Assembly: GCA_036426205.1 (NCBI GenBank)
Contig: WSYH01000841.1
Span: 1 to 64,000, forward strand
Source of the DNA: Ascaphus truei
Taxonomy: Eukaryota; Chordata; Amphibia; Anura; Ascaphidae
Length of the DNA: 64,000 nucleotides
Direction of reading: 5' to 3'
In this document: positions 23,900-35,299 of the stretch, in pieces
Layout: each line of letters begins with the position of its first letter
How positions within the stretch are numbered: the stretch's first letter is position 1
The notes under the pieces: model-generated
What the model was told of the DNA's origin: nothing
The model's input: only the letters and a program-made list of their open reading frames with translations
Databases searched by the model: none
Program-made: the position numbers and the translations under genes

Positions 23900-24554
23900 C
23901 CTTTTCTCTCTCTCCCCCTCCTCTCTTTCTCCCCTTCTCTCTCTCTCATTCTCTCCCCCTTCCCTTTTTCCCCTTCTCTCTCTCTCATTCTCTCCCCCTT
24001 CTCTCTCTCCTTTTCTCTCTCTCCTCTCCCCTTCTCTCTCCCACCTTCGTTTTTCCCTCTCTCTCTCACCTTTGTCCCCTTCTCTCTCTCTTCACTTCAC
24101 TCTCCTTCTCTCGTCCCTTTCTCTCCCTCCTTCTATCTCCCCCCCCTTCTCTCTCTCCCCTTCTCTCTCTCCCCCTTCTTTCTCCTCCCATTCTCTCCGC
24201 CCTTCTGTCTCCTCATTCTCTCTCTCCACCTTCTCTATCTCCCCCTTTCTTTCTCTTCTCCCCTGCTTTCTCCCCCTTCCCTTTCTCTCATATTTTCTCT
24301 CTCTCTCCTCTCCCCCCTTCTCTCTTCCCCCTTCTCTCTCTCCCCCTTTCTTTCTCCACTTCTTTCTCCCCCCCCTCTTTCCCCTTCTCTATCTCTCCTC
24401 TCCCCTTCTTTCTGCCCTTCTCACTCTCCCATTCTCTCTCTCTCCTCTTTCTCTCTCCCCTTCTCTCTCTCTCCTCTTTCTCTCTCCTCTCCCCTTTGCT
24501 CTCCCCTTGGATCTCCCCTTTGCTCTCATATTATCTCTCCTTCTCTCTCTGCAG
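23900..24554 (+). repeat. polypyrimidine tract (CT/CCCCTT) of about 650 bp
   Basis: Almost pure C/T on the + strand. It ends in CTCTCTCTGCAG, the 3' splice site of the host exon at 24555. Protein-like frames here are low-complexity Ser/Pro/Leu strings and not genes. Confidence 0.95.
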
Positions 24555-24630
24555 GAAGAGAACTCTGGACTGGTTTTGACCCCTTCAAAGTTTGTTCCAG
24601 ATCTCACAGAGGAACACAATATTTTCAAAA
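24555..24630 (+). CDS. iqca1: IQCA1/DRC11-like exon A (partial gene)
   Basis: A 76-bp internal exon lies between CTCTCTGCAG and GTGAGTGG. It reads GLVLTPSKFVPDLTEEHNIF in an open frame and ends one base into a codon. From memory of the family, vertebrate IQCA1 has an acidic EE-GLVL block followed by FK at this place, just ahead of the (T/V)W-RDE segment. IQCA1 (DRC11) is a subunit of the nexin-dynein regulatory complex of motile cilia, with an IQ motif and a C-terminal AAA+ domain. The split codon fits exon B exactly. The preceding exons are not seen in the window. The paralogue IQCA1L cannot be excluded. Confidence 0.75.
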
Positions 24631-24659
24631 GTGAGTGGTGTCTGGGAGTGTGGGTGATT

Positions 24660-24740
24660 TCTGTGTACTCACACATACTTGCTCACATATGTACACACAC
24701 ATACTTGCTCACATATGTACTCACACATACTTCCTGTCTA
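24660..24740. repeat. short ACACATACTTGCTCACATATGT tandem
   Basis: Two to three units of about 32 bp directly downstream of exon A. Confidence 0.7.
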
Positions 24741-24744
24741 CACT

Positions 24745-25085
24745 GATTCAAGAGGTTTGTAGGATCCCTGTCTCCACTGTGTCAGGAGGTTTGTAGGGTC
24801 CCTGCCCTGATTCGGGAGATTTTTAGGGTCCCTGCTCTGATTCGGGAGATTTGTAAAGTCCCTGCACTTAGGCAAGAGGTTTCTAAGGCCCCTGAACTTA
24901 AGCAGAAGGTTTTTAAGGTCCCTGCACAGTCGGGAAGTTTGTAGGGTCCCTGCCCGGAGTCTGGAGGTTTGTAGGGTCCCTGCCCGGAGTCTGGAGGTTT
25001 GTAGGGTCCCTGCCCGGAGTCTGGACATTTTTAGAGTTCCTGTCTAGAGTCGGAAGGTTTGTAGGATCCCTGCACCATGTGTGGT
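24745..25085. repeat. 30-bp minisatellite, about 11 units
   Basis: Units carry GGAGGTTTGTAGGGTCCCTG. The period is a multiple of three, so the minus strand shows a 10-residue protein-like repeat (TLQTSRLRAG) that has no support as a gene. Confidence 0.9.
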
Positions 25086-25091
25086 AGCATT

Positions 25092-25210
25092 GCCGAATCC
25101 TGAGGAATAAGACTGAGAGACGCAGTGAGCTGGCAGTAACGGCGAATCCCGGGGAATGAGACAGGGAGACACAGCGAGCTGGCAGTAACGGTGATTCCCG
25201 GTAAATGGGA
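25092..25210. repeat. about 50-bp tandem, 2.4 units
   Basis: Units of GAATCCCGGGGAATGAGACA, then CAGCGAGCTGGCAGTAACGG. The last partial unit runs into the TIR element. Confidence 0.75.
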
Positions 25211-26691
25211 CTGAGGTTTATCAACATCTTTTTATACCAGGATCATTGATTGAGCAAAGCAAGGAGGTAAAATAAATTGTAATTTATTTTAGGAAAAGAC
25301 ATACACACAATGTAACACAATTTACAGGGTTAACACACTTACTGGGATCGGGGCTAACGAATAAACTTGTCCTTTAAACGGAATTCACAAAAATGACCTC
25401 TGTAGGTGCATTTTCCAATGACTGGTAGGTACTCATGAAAGACCTGGAAATAATTTCGGCATGCAATGCCAACCGCGACCGCTGCGTTCTCAAAAGCGGG
25501 ACTGAGAAAATCTTTTAGGCCGGTGTGACGATAGAGGATTAATCAGACCACTAATAAATGCATTGTACCCGGCTGATTAACCCTAAATTGCATTGGGACT
25601 GAAGGGGTTAACTGTATGTGAAACTCTAGTGGAAGAAATCGGTCAAGAAAAAGACCAAAACAACCGGAGCTCTAAAAACAATTGTAGTGGTGTCAAGCTG
25701 GAATCGACGCTGTAGTATAAAGTATATATCCAGTATTTGCAGGATCAGGGATAAGTGTCTGAAGCTGCGTGTTGTCAGGAATGCGTTTGTAAATATCCCT
25801 GATGAAATAATGATATGAACAAGACCCAAAGGCCAGTTGTAGGAAGCATACAGTAATTACTGTACTCACGCAACCTCAGTCCCTCTTGACCCGGTCAGAC
25901 GGGAGCTCCTATCCTTCACTGCGGGTGGCGGTTCGTCTGCGGAGATCCTGGAGGTGGGACAGCGCTGCGTCACTCGTAGTGTAGATTACCGGGTGCTGGT
26001 CAGGCGTTCACGCTGACTCCATAATGCCCCATGTGGTGTTGTCGCCGTCAATGAGCGCGTCCTCCTCAGCTCAGGGACCGCCCAATTTCTCCAAGGGTTA
26101 AGTTACCACACGCCACAGCAGCCAGAGCGGGGTGTAAAGGATAATGTGGGATAAGCCTCTCACACCGTCTCCAAATAGGCGTGCATCCAGGCATGTAATC
26201 AGCAAGAAAAAGTGTCCAGGAGCCGAAGCACAGCCACACCAAAGCAGAATATTACAAGATGGTTCATCTCAAAAAATGTATTGGCTAAAAAAGCAGAAGG
26301 ACAGACATCCTAAAAATCCTCTGACATGTTTCACGCACAGGGCGCTTTATCAAAGAGTAAATGATCGGGATGAACATTCCCTGTATATATTGGAAACCAA
26401 ACCCCCTAAACACAGATGTAGAGCATAATTAATCAATGACATCAAATCCTGCTACACGGATCCTTTTGCGCACCCACTTGCATGTGTGCAGGGGTGCCCA
26501 GAGACTTTGTTTCATTCCAAGGACATTTGTTTTCGTTTCCCCATCCCAGTAAGTGTTTTATTGAGTGTATATTGCGAAGATTCTGTGCGTTTGTCTGAAA
26601 AGAAATAAATTACAATTTATTTTACTCAACTTGTGTGCTCAGTGCAGAATCCCGGTATTAATGTGTACATAAGTCCTGGTCTCTCGTGACA
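25211..26691. mobile_element. TIR element (TGTCAC family), nearly complete
   Basis: The left side has ATACCAGGATCATTGATTGA, GCAAGGAGGTAAAATAAA and TTGTAATTTATTT. The right side has AAATAAATTACAATTTATTT and ends CTGGTCTCTCGTGACA at 26691, the inverted form. The outermost left bases are missing. No transposase is visible, so it would be non-autonomous. A GACATGTTTCACGCACAGGG, then GCGCTTTATCAAAG stretch (26321-26360) suggests a further nested repeat. Confidence 0.6.
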
Positions 26692-27110
26692 GCCGGCTCG
26701 CGTCTATTCAGTACAGGGCATCTAGGAATTTGCCTCTGTTGATTTGGTGCTTGGAATCTGCGCTCCTGATTGGCTGCAAGCTGTCTTATGGGTTTCAGTG
26801 TCCCATTCACAAACCTCTATAGCCTATCAGAGGGTGGGAAGTCTCCTGCCAGCCAATCACCAATTTGCCGGTATTATACAGCTGGATGGGCACCTTTTCT
26901 CATTCTGCAAAGGGGCATGTGCCAACCTGGCACCTCTGCCTCTTTGCATACTAAGCCCACCCGCTGTCCAGGCTCCACAGAGTCTGGGATATGGCAAATG
27001 GTGGCTGATAGCCCTGTGTTAGCCCAGGATGCGGGTATTCAAGCAGAACTGCAGTACCCCTCCTGTTCTGTTGTGGCTGTGTGCTGTCTCGTTTTTCCCT
27101 GACTCCTATC
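26692..27110. mobile_element. TIR-family interior fragment
   Basis: Resembles the inner part of the family: CCCATTCACAAAC, CCAGCCAATCACC, GGGCATGTGCCAACCTGGCA, then CTCCACAGAGTCTGG. Homologous to 39735-40080 and to the inside of 50788-51790. Ends are not defined. Confidence 0.5.
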
Positions 27111-27119
27111 TGGTAAAAT

Positions 27120-27180
27120 TTATCTGTATATATATATATATGTATATACTAGCTGAGAGCCCCGGCGTTGCCCGGGATGT
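27120..27180. repeat. (TA)n plus ACTAGCTGAGAGCCCCGGCG motif
   Basis: A TA-rich run leads into ACTAGCTGAGAGCCCCGGCG, then TTGCCCGGG, a motif I associate with a dispersed vertebrate repeat whose class I cannot name. It is followed by about 280 bp of G/T-rich sequence. Confidence 0.45.
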
Positions 27181-27464
27181 TTGTGGTGTGGGTGTGGCAT
27201 TTGGGTGGGGAGTGGTCCACGCGGCCCATGTGCGGTGGTAGTGCTGCTGTGGCTGTACTTATGGTGATTGTATTGGTGTGCTGATTTGGGAGGGTTTGTT
27301 GCTGATGTGGGGGTGCGGATGTGGGTGTGCCGATGGGGGAGGTGCGAAGGTGCCAATGTGTGGGTGCTGATGGTGTTGATGGGGGCTGGGAATGGTGGGG
27401 AGCCTAAAATGCCAGTGTGCTGGGGGGGGCATGGGATACCGGTGTGCTGATGTGGTGGTGCTGG

Positions 27465-28155
<691 letters not shown>

Positions 28156-28794
28156 CACGCCCCCGGTGTGGATGTGTTTTATGGCTGGAGGTGTCAAAAG
28201 GTTCCTGGAAGCAAGTGATGAAAGAGTGTGTATGTGTATCAGTGTGAATAAACATGAATGGAGAGCCCACAGTATATACAGTGCTTTACAATGCAGAGAA
28301 TCCAACCGTGGCAAAGATGGTTCCAGGCTGGAGCAGTAGGAGGACATCAGATCTCAACGGAGAGAAACACACACCATAGTGTAGATGGTAACAAAATACA
28401 TTTATACCATGAAGTAAAAATGGAGGCTTACAATGTTGAAGAGATAACACAGTAGAGTAAGTATGGTACAGAAGGGGTGATACACCGAGTCGCGACCTCA
28501 GGGTTCCACCTCACCGACACCGCTGCGAGTCTCTTCCGCATCCACGCTAGAGCCGATGCGTCACTTCCGGTCTTCCGCCCCGCCGGAACTGACGTCAAAG
28601 GATATTCCAGCGCTGCCTCTCCCTCTCAGTCTGTTCTGTGGGCCACGCTCTATGCATTTCGCCGTTCTGAATGGCGGCTTCGTCAGGAGTCGTAAAGAGC
28701 TGACACTCTAAAACCTGAAACAGGGCTCAAAGGTTACCAGCCAGGCATAATACCTTTATTGATGGCCTGGTTACCCCTTCACCGTCACAGTACC
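28156..28794. repeat. unclassified repeat with GCGTCACTTCCGGT motif
   Basis: No coding signal. It contains GATGCGTCACTTCCGG (about 28555) and TGCATTTCGCCG, then GGCTTCGTCAGGAG (28650-28690), and ends with a roughly 95-bp block (28690-28794) that recurs at 44495-44592. Similar TCACTTCCGG-rich sequence lies at 54900-54950. Confidence 0.5.
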
Positions 28795-28990
28795 TCTCAG
28801 TATTAGAGCACTGGACCTATCGCAGTATTAAAAGCACTGGGTCTCTCGCAGTATTAGAGCTTTGGGTCTATCGCAGTATTAAGAGCACTGGGTCTCTCGC
28901 AGTATTAGAGCGTTGGGTCTATCGCAGTATTAAGAGCACTGTGTCTATCACAGTATTACAGCACTTTGTCTATTGCAATATTAGAGCGCT
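28795..28990. repeat. about 29-bp minisatellite, seven units
   Basis: Units of CGCAGTATTAGAGCACTGGG, then TCT. It lies just upstream of the 3' splice site of exon B. Confidence 0.9.
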
Positions 28991-29009
28991 TGGCCTCTCT
29001 CTCTTTCAG

Positions 29010-29116
29010 CGGTCTGGCAACACCGGGATGAGGGCCACAATTTGAGACAGCGCTGGGATCAGGAGCTTGTAAGAGAGGAGAGGAGGTCAAACGTGACAGA
29101 AGAGATACGTATAGTG
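29010..29116 (+). CDS. iqca1: IQCA1/DRC11-like exon B (partial gene)
   Basis: A 107-bp exon between CTCTCTCTTTCAG and GTGAGTGTG. Joined to the one-base overhang of exon A it reads T-VWQHRDEGHNLRQ, then WDQELVREERRSNVTEEIRI, and ends on a codon border. The family shows the same spacing: W, RDE, a variable stretch, ELxKEExR, then EExRI leading to VDELM. The charged helical stretch suggests a coiled coil. The phases (1 in, 0 out) match exons A and C. The identity comes from recalled family pattern plus splice phase. A search of the joined translation would settle it. Confidence 0.8.
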
Positions 29117-29209
29117 GTGAGTGTGACAGTCAAACAGAGAGACAGAATATGTGAGAGAGAGAGAGTGTATGTCAGAAAGAAAGAGAGTGTGTATGAGAGT
29201 GAGACATGC

Positions 29210-29830
29210 TGTAACGTGTAGCTCACCACAAACTAAGCGCGACCACAGTGCTGAGGCAGGGAATTGAGTAACGCTGACCCACAGCCACGCGTGCGCGCCA
29301 AGGATGAAGAGTAGTCGTTCCAGCCAGGACAGGTTTACAGATAGTAGAATGGTTAAGGTACTTGCCAGGTTCAGGAGTGGAGAGTTGTGGATCGTCGGTG
29401 TGCATAGCCAGGTTAAGGATTGGAGAGTATCTGATAGTCGGGGTACGTAGCCAGGTTAAGGATTGGAGAGTATCTGATAGTCGGGGTGCGTAGCCAGGTT
29501 CAGGATAGGAGAATATCGGATCGTCGGAGTACTTAGCCAAGGTCAGGACTGGAGCCAGGAAAATGGTCGTACAAGCCGGAGCAGGAAAGGAGAGAAGCGG
29601 AGTCCAAGGAGCTAGCAGGGTTCTGGCAACAAGAGGTTAACAAGCAGGCAAGGCAAGACAAGGTCTCAGGAACAAGGATGTGGCAAGGCACGGCGTCACA
29701 ATGACTGCTCAGCAAAGACTGGTTGCAGACTGAGGGTATATATAGGAGGAGCCTCCAATAGCCAGCCAGGGCGGAACCAGCCAATAGAAAGAGGGGCTCG
29801 ACCCTCGGCGTGCCACAGAGGCTCAAAAGT
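29210..29830 (-). other. Sushi-like LTR, truncated
   Basis: The reverse complement matches 19230-19972: TATTGGAGGCTCCTCCTATA, GACCTTGGCTAAGTACTCC, about four roughly 48-bp internal units with CCTGGCTA-GCACCCCGA, then CGCACGCGTGGCTGTGGGTC and an end at GCTACACGTTACA (29210). No internal element region follows, so it is a solo or truncated LTR. It lacks the SINE present in the 19-kb copy. Confidence 0.7.
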
Positions 29831-29975
29831 TGGGTTAGCGGGAAATATGATTTTAGCCAAGCGGATCAGACTATAAGGTTGCATCCTCTCTGGCTAATTT
29901 ATTGCCTCCTGCTGGGACGGCTCCACCAGGTCTGGCACTGACAAAAGGGTGTTCCTTTGTAGTCCAGACCTGGCT
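29831..29975. mobile_element. TIR-family interior fragment
   Basis: GGGTTAGCGGGAAATATGAT, then TTTAGCCAAG, and GACGGCTCCACCAGGTCTGG match the inside of the 36028-37164 copy (GGGTCAGCGGGAAATCTAAA). It abuts the Sushi-like LTR. Confidence 0.5.
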
Positions 29976-30084
29976 ATTTGCCTTTTCGCACCAAGTGCTT
30001 TCACACCTCTGGATATTCTCTCCCCTTTGCACTACGGAACCTATGTAGACTTGCTGATGCCGTAACTGGTCGCCTGGGCAAGCT

Positions 30085-30700
30085 ACATACAGTAGAACAA
30101 CAAAAACAAAGAAAAATGCCCAAAGCTACTTTCAATGTGACAAAAAATACACAGTGCAATACTTATATATTCTCTTGAAAAAGGGTAGTTTAGTTTAACC
30201 CTTTGACCAAAGCATTGTAAGCCTGCGAGCCACATCAAGGCAGACCCTGTTCGCAGGTCCTAAAATTCCCTGGGTTAAAATTCTTGTAAACCTGTATAAT
30301 TACAGTAAGAATGATCTACATTGTATCTGTCGTAACCTGGCAAAATGAAACTGACCTGCCAACTTGGAAAGTGGGGAGGGGCAAGCTTAAACCTTTGGGG
30401 TGAGGGGCCACCACCCTCCCAAAAGCAGCTGAGACCAGCTGCACATGGTTTATATACACACAAATACCCAACAAGCTCTGAGAAACCCCAACCATTACCA
30501 TATAATATATATATGTGTATATAATTGTCAAAAGGAGTGCAATTGGGCGTGGCTAAATGTATACAACAACAAAAACAAACAAAAAGGCCCAAAGCTACTT
30601 CCAATGTGACAAAAATACACAGTGCAACCCTTTGGCCAAAGCATTGTAAGCCTGCGAGCCACATCAAGGCTACATAGAGCCTTATAATAAATGTATAAAA
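30085..30700. repeat. direct duplication around a 300-bp core
   Basis: ATGCCCAAAGCTACTTTCAA, then TGTGACAAAAAATACACAGT and GCATTGTAAGCCTGCGAGCC occur at about 30115-30240 and again, nearly identical, at 30580-30670. The GCC-AGCCTGC-A-CCAC-TCAAGG part also resembles the core of the fold-back at 51943-52549. Confidence 0.6.
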
Positions 30701-30719
30701 CATTGAAACACATATTTTA

Positions 30720-30960
30720 ATACATGGGGGGACCTTGGGGAGACACATGGTTGTGCTGGATATAGGACTGGGATTTCGGGGCTCGAAAAGCAGGAGTCTG
30801 GGACCACAACGCAGCCCGGTGTAATTCTACTCGCGTACCAGCAAATAGTGCCTGCACGTCGGGTAAAATTAAGTTACTACCGGTAGCCACGGTTCCCAAA
30901 CTCCTGCAAACAAAAGAATTGCATTCTTACCCAAATATCCCACCTAAAACTCTCACACAC
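30720..30960 (-). repeat. unclassified repeat, same family as 22780-23050
   Basis: The reverse complement of this stretch aligns with 22780-23000 (GACGTGCAGGCACTATTTGC shared exactly). It replaces the rest of the integrase of the element at 30956-32697. Confidence 0.6.
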
Positions 30961-31290
30961 TTTCTCAGCTTCGATCGAGGACAGTGCCACAGCTTCAGGG
31001 TACCGGGTCGCAAAATCGACCACTGTGAGAATGTTGCACTTCCCTGTCCAGCTTGGGACCATAAGGGATCCCACTATGTCTGCTGCTACCCTCTGGAAAG
31101 GTTCACCTATCACTGGTAGTAGTCTCAAGTGGACCCTCACACGGTCACCCAACTTGCCTACCCACTGGCAGGCACCACAGAAGAGACAAAAATCTGCCAC
31201 TGCCCGCGATGCCCCAGGCAAGTAGAAACGCTGCAATAGTCGGGCTCTGGTGCAGGTGACCCCTGATGTCCCGCTAGTGGGATGGAGTGG
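30956..31290 (-). pseudogene. integrase fragment of a second Gmr1-like element
   Basis: The minus frame reads LQRFYLPGASRAVADFCLFC, GACQWVGKLGDRV, GEPFQRVAADIVGSLMVPSW and LTVVDFATRYPEAVALSSIE. It has the zinc-binding Cys pair and the first catalytic Asp (AADIVG), and is cut before the second. The first His pair lies upstream in a broken frame. On its own strand it follows protease after about 500 bp, with no RT between, as in Gmr1 elements. Confidence 0.8.
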
Positions 31291-31829
31291 ACTACCTGTA
31301 ACAAATGCTGCCTATACTTTCTTGGTACCACTGTCTCCTACCAGTCCATACCCTATCCGGAGCCCCAGTACAAGAGCCCACGGTACCAGAGATACCGATC
31401 CGACCCACCCTAAAAGGCAGACTCAGATGCCCGAAGTCTCATGCCCTCTAAGCTGGGATCAGACCGCACTGCTTCTCTGAACTGGGTACCCAGCTCCGGC
31501 CACTCACCCTCAGTCACTAGGTCAGGGGATGGGGAAATATGGACAGTGGCAGGGAGGTCAGAACACAGTACCGACTCGGTCTGGCTTACCTTGTTGGTCT
31601 CCGCAAGAACAGCAGGAATCGGTGGTCCCAAATTCAGGGGAACGGCGATCTCATCAGTGGGCATGGGTAACAAAGGCTCCCCCGCCTCGGCAAGTGCCTG
31701 ACTTTGGCTCCTTGTGACAGCAGCCATAAGAGCAACTTCGCCGGCAAAGGAGCAGATGAGGTGTCCTAGGTTGTTACTGAGTAGCATCTCAGTATCCAAC
31801 CCGGGCAAAACACCCACACCCCTCATGCC
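31291..31829 (-). pseudogene. spacer region of the Gmr1-like pol
   Basis: The minus frame GVGVLPGLDTEMLLSNNLGH continues from protease, then VTRSQSQALAEAGEPLLPMP and a Pro/Glu-rich linker. No RT motif is present. It belongs to the same element as its neighbours. Confidence 0.6.
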
Positions 31830-32180
31830 TTAACCGGCACCCCAGTCGAGAAATACACAGGAAACCTGGATTGACCAAGGTTCCCCATCTGGCATGGTGA
31901 CCTGCATCCCTGGTCCAGGGAGCAGATCCCCTGGGCTGACCATATCAGGTTGCACCAGGGTAATTGTAGCACCGGAATCGATCAGGCTGGGTGCCTGACG
32001 ATCTCCGTTGGTCACTGGTCGCAGATGCTTCCTTCGGACATCATTGACTTGTAGCCTAATGGCTGCAATTGGGTGCCTGTCTATCTCCTCTGCTGTGCCG
32101 ACTGTTGGGACTGCCGCCTGGGTCCGCTGCTGGACATGTTGGATGGCTGCCTGCTGCTCCTCAGTTGGTCCTAGTCCCAC
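31830..32180 (-). pseudogene. protease of the second Gmr1-like element
   Basis: The minus frame contains RQAPSLIDSGATITLVQPDM (catalytic Asp-Ser-Gly), then MQVTMPDGEPWSIQVSCVFL and DWGAG. This is a retropepsin-type protease. It sits between a zinc-knuckle gag and the pol spacer. Confidence 0.75.
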
Positions 32181-32249
32181 GGAGGCAACGGGTTTTGTTA
32201 CTGGAGTGCGTTGCCCCAGAGGGGGGTAACTGGAACGCAGCAGGTCATG

Positions 32250-32697
32250 TCACTGAGGCTTCATGTGCCCGGTCCGGTTACACTGGCAGCACCACACCTC
32301 ATGCGCAAAGCCCGCAGGCTTGGTTGCAGTTTCCTCAGTGGGAGGCTTAGACTTCCAATTCTGGACAGCATTAGAAGGTTCTGCTGGCTTACCTGCCCGA
32401 TTGGCAGGAGCCGAAGTAGGTGGTGCAACCCACGTCTTATGCTGATGTCGGGTGGTCACGAAATCATCTGCTAGGGTGGCTGCTTCCTCACAGATAGCTG
32501 GCATGCGGTCAAGGACCCACTCCCGGACTTCTGGCAAGCATCTCGCGGAAGATCAGGTCGAGCAGCTCCAGGTTGGTACGGGCATTGCACCCCACCGAGT
32601 ACCCCGGTGAACAAGCCGGGCCATATAGTCCTCATGAGTGTCCCGGGCAGTCTTGTCCTCTGACCGGAACTGCTCCCGATAGGTCTCGGGAGTTTAG
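32250..32697 (-). pseudogene. gag with SCAN-like domain, second Gmr1-like element
   Basis: The minus strand shows TPETYREQFRSEDKTARDTH, then, after a frame change, LELLDLIFREMLA, and LPEVREWVLDRMPAICEEAA, then TLADDFV. These correspond to the helices of a SCAN domain. A knuckle CCQCNRTGH follows. N-terminal gag is missing beyond 32697. The sequence is clearly different from the gag of 282-1119 and 52836-53464, so it is a separate lineage of the same clade. Confidence 0.75.
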
Positions 32698-33442
32698 TAT
32701 TTTAAAGTTATAGGAACCGGGACATTTGCATTTCAGCCAGGCAGGACAGCGGATACATTAACCATTCACTATTGTCATTTATGATCAGCCATGTCCAGGG
32801 AGTCATGCATAATGTAGGTCCGGACTTCTGAGACTCCCTGTGGAGATGACTCCAGAGTGTCTGCAAAAGTCTGGGGCTTCAAAAGGTACCGACCTGGTGA
32901 AAGTGCTAAATGTCAGGAGATGTATATAAACAGTTTGCCTAGCAGATCTCCGGGCATCCTGGAGAAAGGTAGACATTCTGCCGCCGTGCAAGGGGGCTTG
33001 GTCAGGTATGCTAAGCGGGTTAAGTGTGAGGTTAGCGCATGACCCATGGCATACTGTGAAGCCCTTTGCCCGGCTGCAGGAACTGTTGGCAAACTTGCCA
33101 TTGGGTGGGAATTTGCTTGCCACACCAAGATTGGCTCTGTATTACCCAGATAGGCCTGGGAGGGTTTTATAATCCCGTGCAGGCTATCGGTGGGGGTTCA
33201 ATTGTGTTCTTCTGTGATCCATCTGAAGGCATAGCATGCGGTACAGAGATGATTCCATCGCTACCAAGTAGTGTACCCCGCTACAAAAGGTTGTTAGAAC
33301 TAAGGACTTGTAAACGAATTTTGCAAGAGCAGAATGAAGATATTTCTTTCGGCAGAGAAACGGGCTGCAAGCGGCGCCCCTAGCCAAAGACGGTTTCGCG
33401 TCTCATTTGCATATCAACCCCGCTCTTGGGAATTGATACCTA
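32698..33442. other. no recognised feature
   Basis: No coding motif or repeat boundary was recognised, apart from the TIR element starting at its right edge. Confidence 0.35.
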
Positions 33443-33650
33443 TGTCACGGGAGACCAGGTTCTACAACACCTTTTTATAACCGGGATCATTTGATTGAGC
33501 AAAACAAGATGGTAAAATAAATGGTAATTTATTTCTTATATCAGACGAACACACAATCTGCGGACTGTTAAAGCCCTTAACATTGTGGGAAATAATGTTT
33601 ACAGCCATGTGCATTTGTTGTGAGATTTGCTTAACCCTCTCATGTTTGAC
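33443..33650 (+). mobile_element. TIR element (TGTCAC family), left end
   Basis: Begins TGTCACGGGAGACCAGG, then CACCTTTTTATAACCGGGAT, and GATTGAGCAAAACAAG then GGTAAAATAAATGGTAATTT. The continuation is lost after about 33650, and no right end was found. Confidence 0.65.
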
Positions 33651-34350
33651 CGCTAATGACGCCGTCCTTGTGAGGACAGGGAACACACAAAAGGGAAGAC
33701 CGGGGAGAAAATACATACAAAACATGTAGAACTGAGCCTTTTCTAGTCTTTAGCGACCAAGGCTCCTCTGCTCTAGGGTAACGGACGTTCCCTGGACCCA
33801 CACAGCCTGGGGCCCAAGGACATGGGCTATAGATGAACCCACAAACCCGTGGGTCTTGCTCTATAAGCTGAGATAGGCCCAGCTCACTGAGTTGCCAGAA
33901 CATGCCAACTACAGAGGAGGCGGTGCTCCTGCCCGCCCCCCAAAGCACAAAACTTTCTGTTTTTTATTTGTAATTTGTGACATGCTATCTATTTTGCAGT
34001 GTGAACACAGAAAACATCCCCACAACATAACCCCCCCAACCTCTAAACTGTAACGAGCCTATTTTTCCCTGTCCTATACTGCTGTTCATGCTCCGCTCAT
34101 TCTGCTACCCCTTAGTACATTTACTCCTGACCTCCACGCTCATCCATCCTTCTACCTTCCTCCCAAACCCCTGCAAACACCTAATCTCAAGCTGTATAAA
34201 ATTGTAGGCCTCCTCCTACGCTATCTCGCCCCCCCCACCCCCTGGCGAAACCTATATTGGAGTATCTCTGTAGTTCGCCTCTCACCCAGCGAAGTCCATT
34301 GTGGCCTCTCTGCGGTGTTATGTTGTGTGTTAACTGCACCTCGTGCAATG
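33651..34350. other. no recognised feature
   Basis: Pyrimidine-rich in its second half. No gene or known repeat could be supported. Confidence 0.35.
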
Positions 34351-34354
34351 ATCG

Positions 34355-34950
34355 ATGACGGGACCTAGCACTACAATCTCCCTCCTGCTATGGGTATTTT
34401 CTCCCTCCTGCTTGTGGCTGCCTCCTATTAAATCTAACCTACCCTGCCCCTTAGATCCGCTGTCCCTCACCCCCAACCCCCCCGCCAGGACTCCTACCTT
34501 CGTCCTCTCTCCCATACCCTCCGGGCCTCCCCCAAGCTTATGTCCAGAGACCCCCGCTGTCCACGTTCTCTCTCCTTCCTCCTCTCCAGCTCCCGCTACG
34601 TTAGCTTACCCGGTCCTGCAGCAGCGGGCAGCCACTGTGCATGTCTGTCAGTCGGAGTCTCCTGAGCTGTCCATCAGAGAGTCTGTCGGCGTCTCCCGAA
34701 CTCTTTCACCTCCGGGTTCCCCTTGTCGTTTCCTCTGCGAACTGTGGCGAGTCCTGGTAGCCGCTTTCCTTCTGGTCGGGTACCTCCCAGGCTTGTCGGT
34801 GCTGTTGTTGCGGGTTTCACGCCATTTCTCCACCGCCATCTTGATCAGTGCGCCTCCTTCCTCTCCACTTCCGGGGAGATCCATGTTGCCTAACTACGCG
34901 GGTCTGCCATCTTCCCCCTACTTGTTCCGCTGCAACTCCAAGTGAATGCA
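34355..34950 (-). repeat. possible 5' region of an L1-type LINE
   Basis: On the minus strand CAAGATGGCGGTGGAGAAAT, then basic, Arg-rich coding-like sequence (RKAATRTRHSSQRKRQG) resembles the start of an L1 5' UTR/ORF1. The plus-strand frame through the same region is Pro/Ser-rich and shows no domain. Confidence 0.35.
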
Positions 34951-35299
34951 AAGAGGCCCAAAAGAACTGGACCGGCGCAAATTCTGGATCAGGGCTCACT
35001 CTTCTTAACCTGAACAAGAACAAGGTAACGGGCATTGCCCCTTTAAGAGGCATAACTTTTTACAATTATGTAGCGGTTTGGCTCCTTTAAGTCTTTCATG
35101 GCTTAATTGGATAATTAAATGATTGCCTGTGAGGCCTCACTCCCTTGTACTTGTCTGCAGCACTGCTCACTGTCTTCCAGTCTGTGTCTAGGGAGGGTTG
35201 GATCTCAGCCTGGTGAGTAAGTACTTCTGTAATTCCTACTTGCCACAGGATCTCCTCACCTTCTGATGCATACTTGAGTGTGTGCGACCTTCAATTTTT

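Noticed and set aside
23837..24550. Frames of 265-284 codons rich in Ser, Leu and Pro
   Set aside because: A translation of the C/T tract. The only coding part is the 76-bp exon at its end.
34355..34945. 196-codon plus-strand frame, Pro/Ser-rich
   Set aside because: No domain. The opposite strand looks like an L1 5' region, so the frame is probably a shadow.
35161..35211. Exon-like segment between CTTGTCTGCAG and GTGAGTAAGT
   Set aside because: It has good splice sites and one open frame, but exons B and C already join in frame with family-like sequence, and the segment lies beside L1 sequence.
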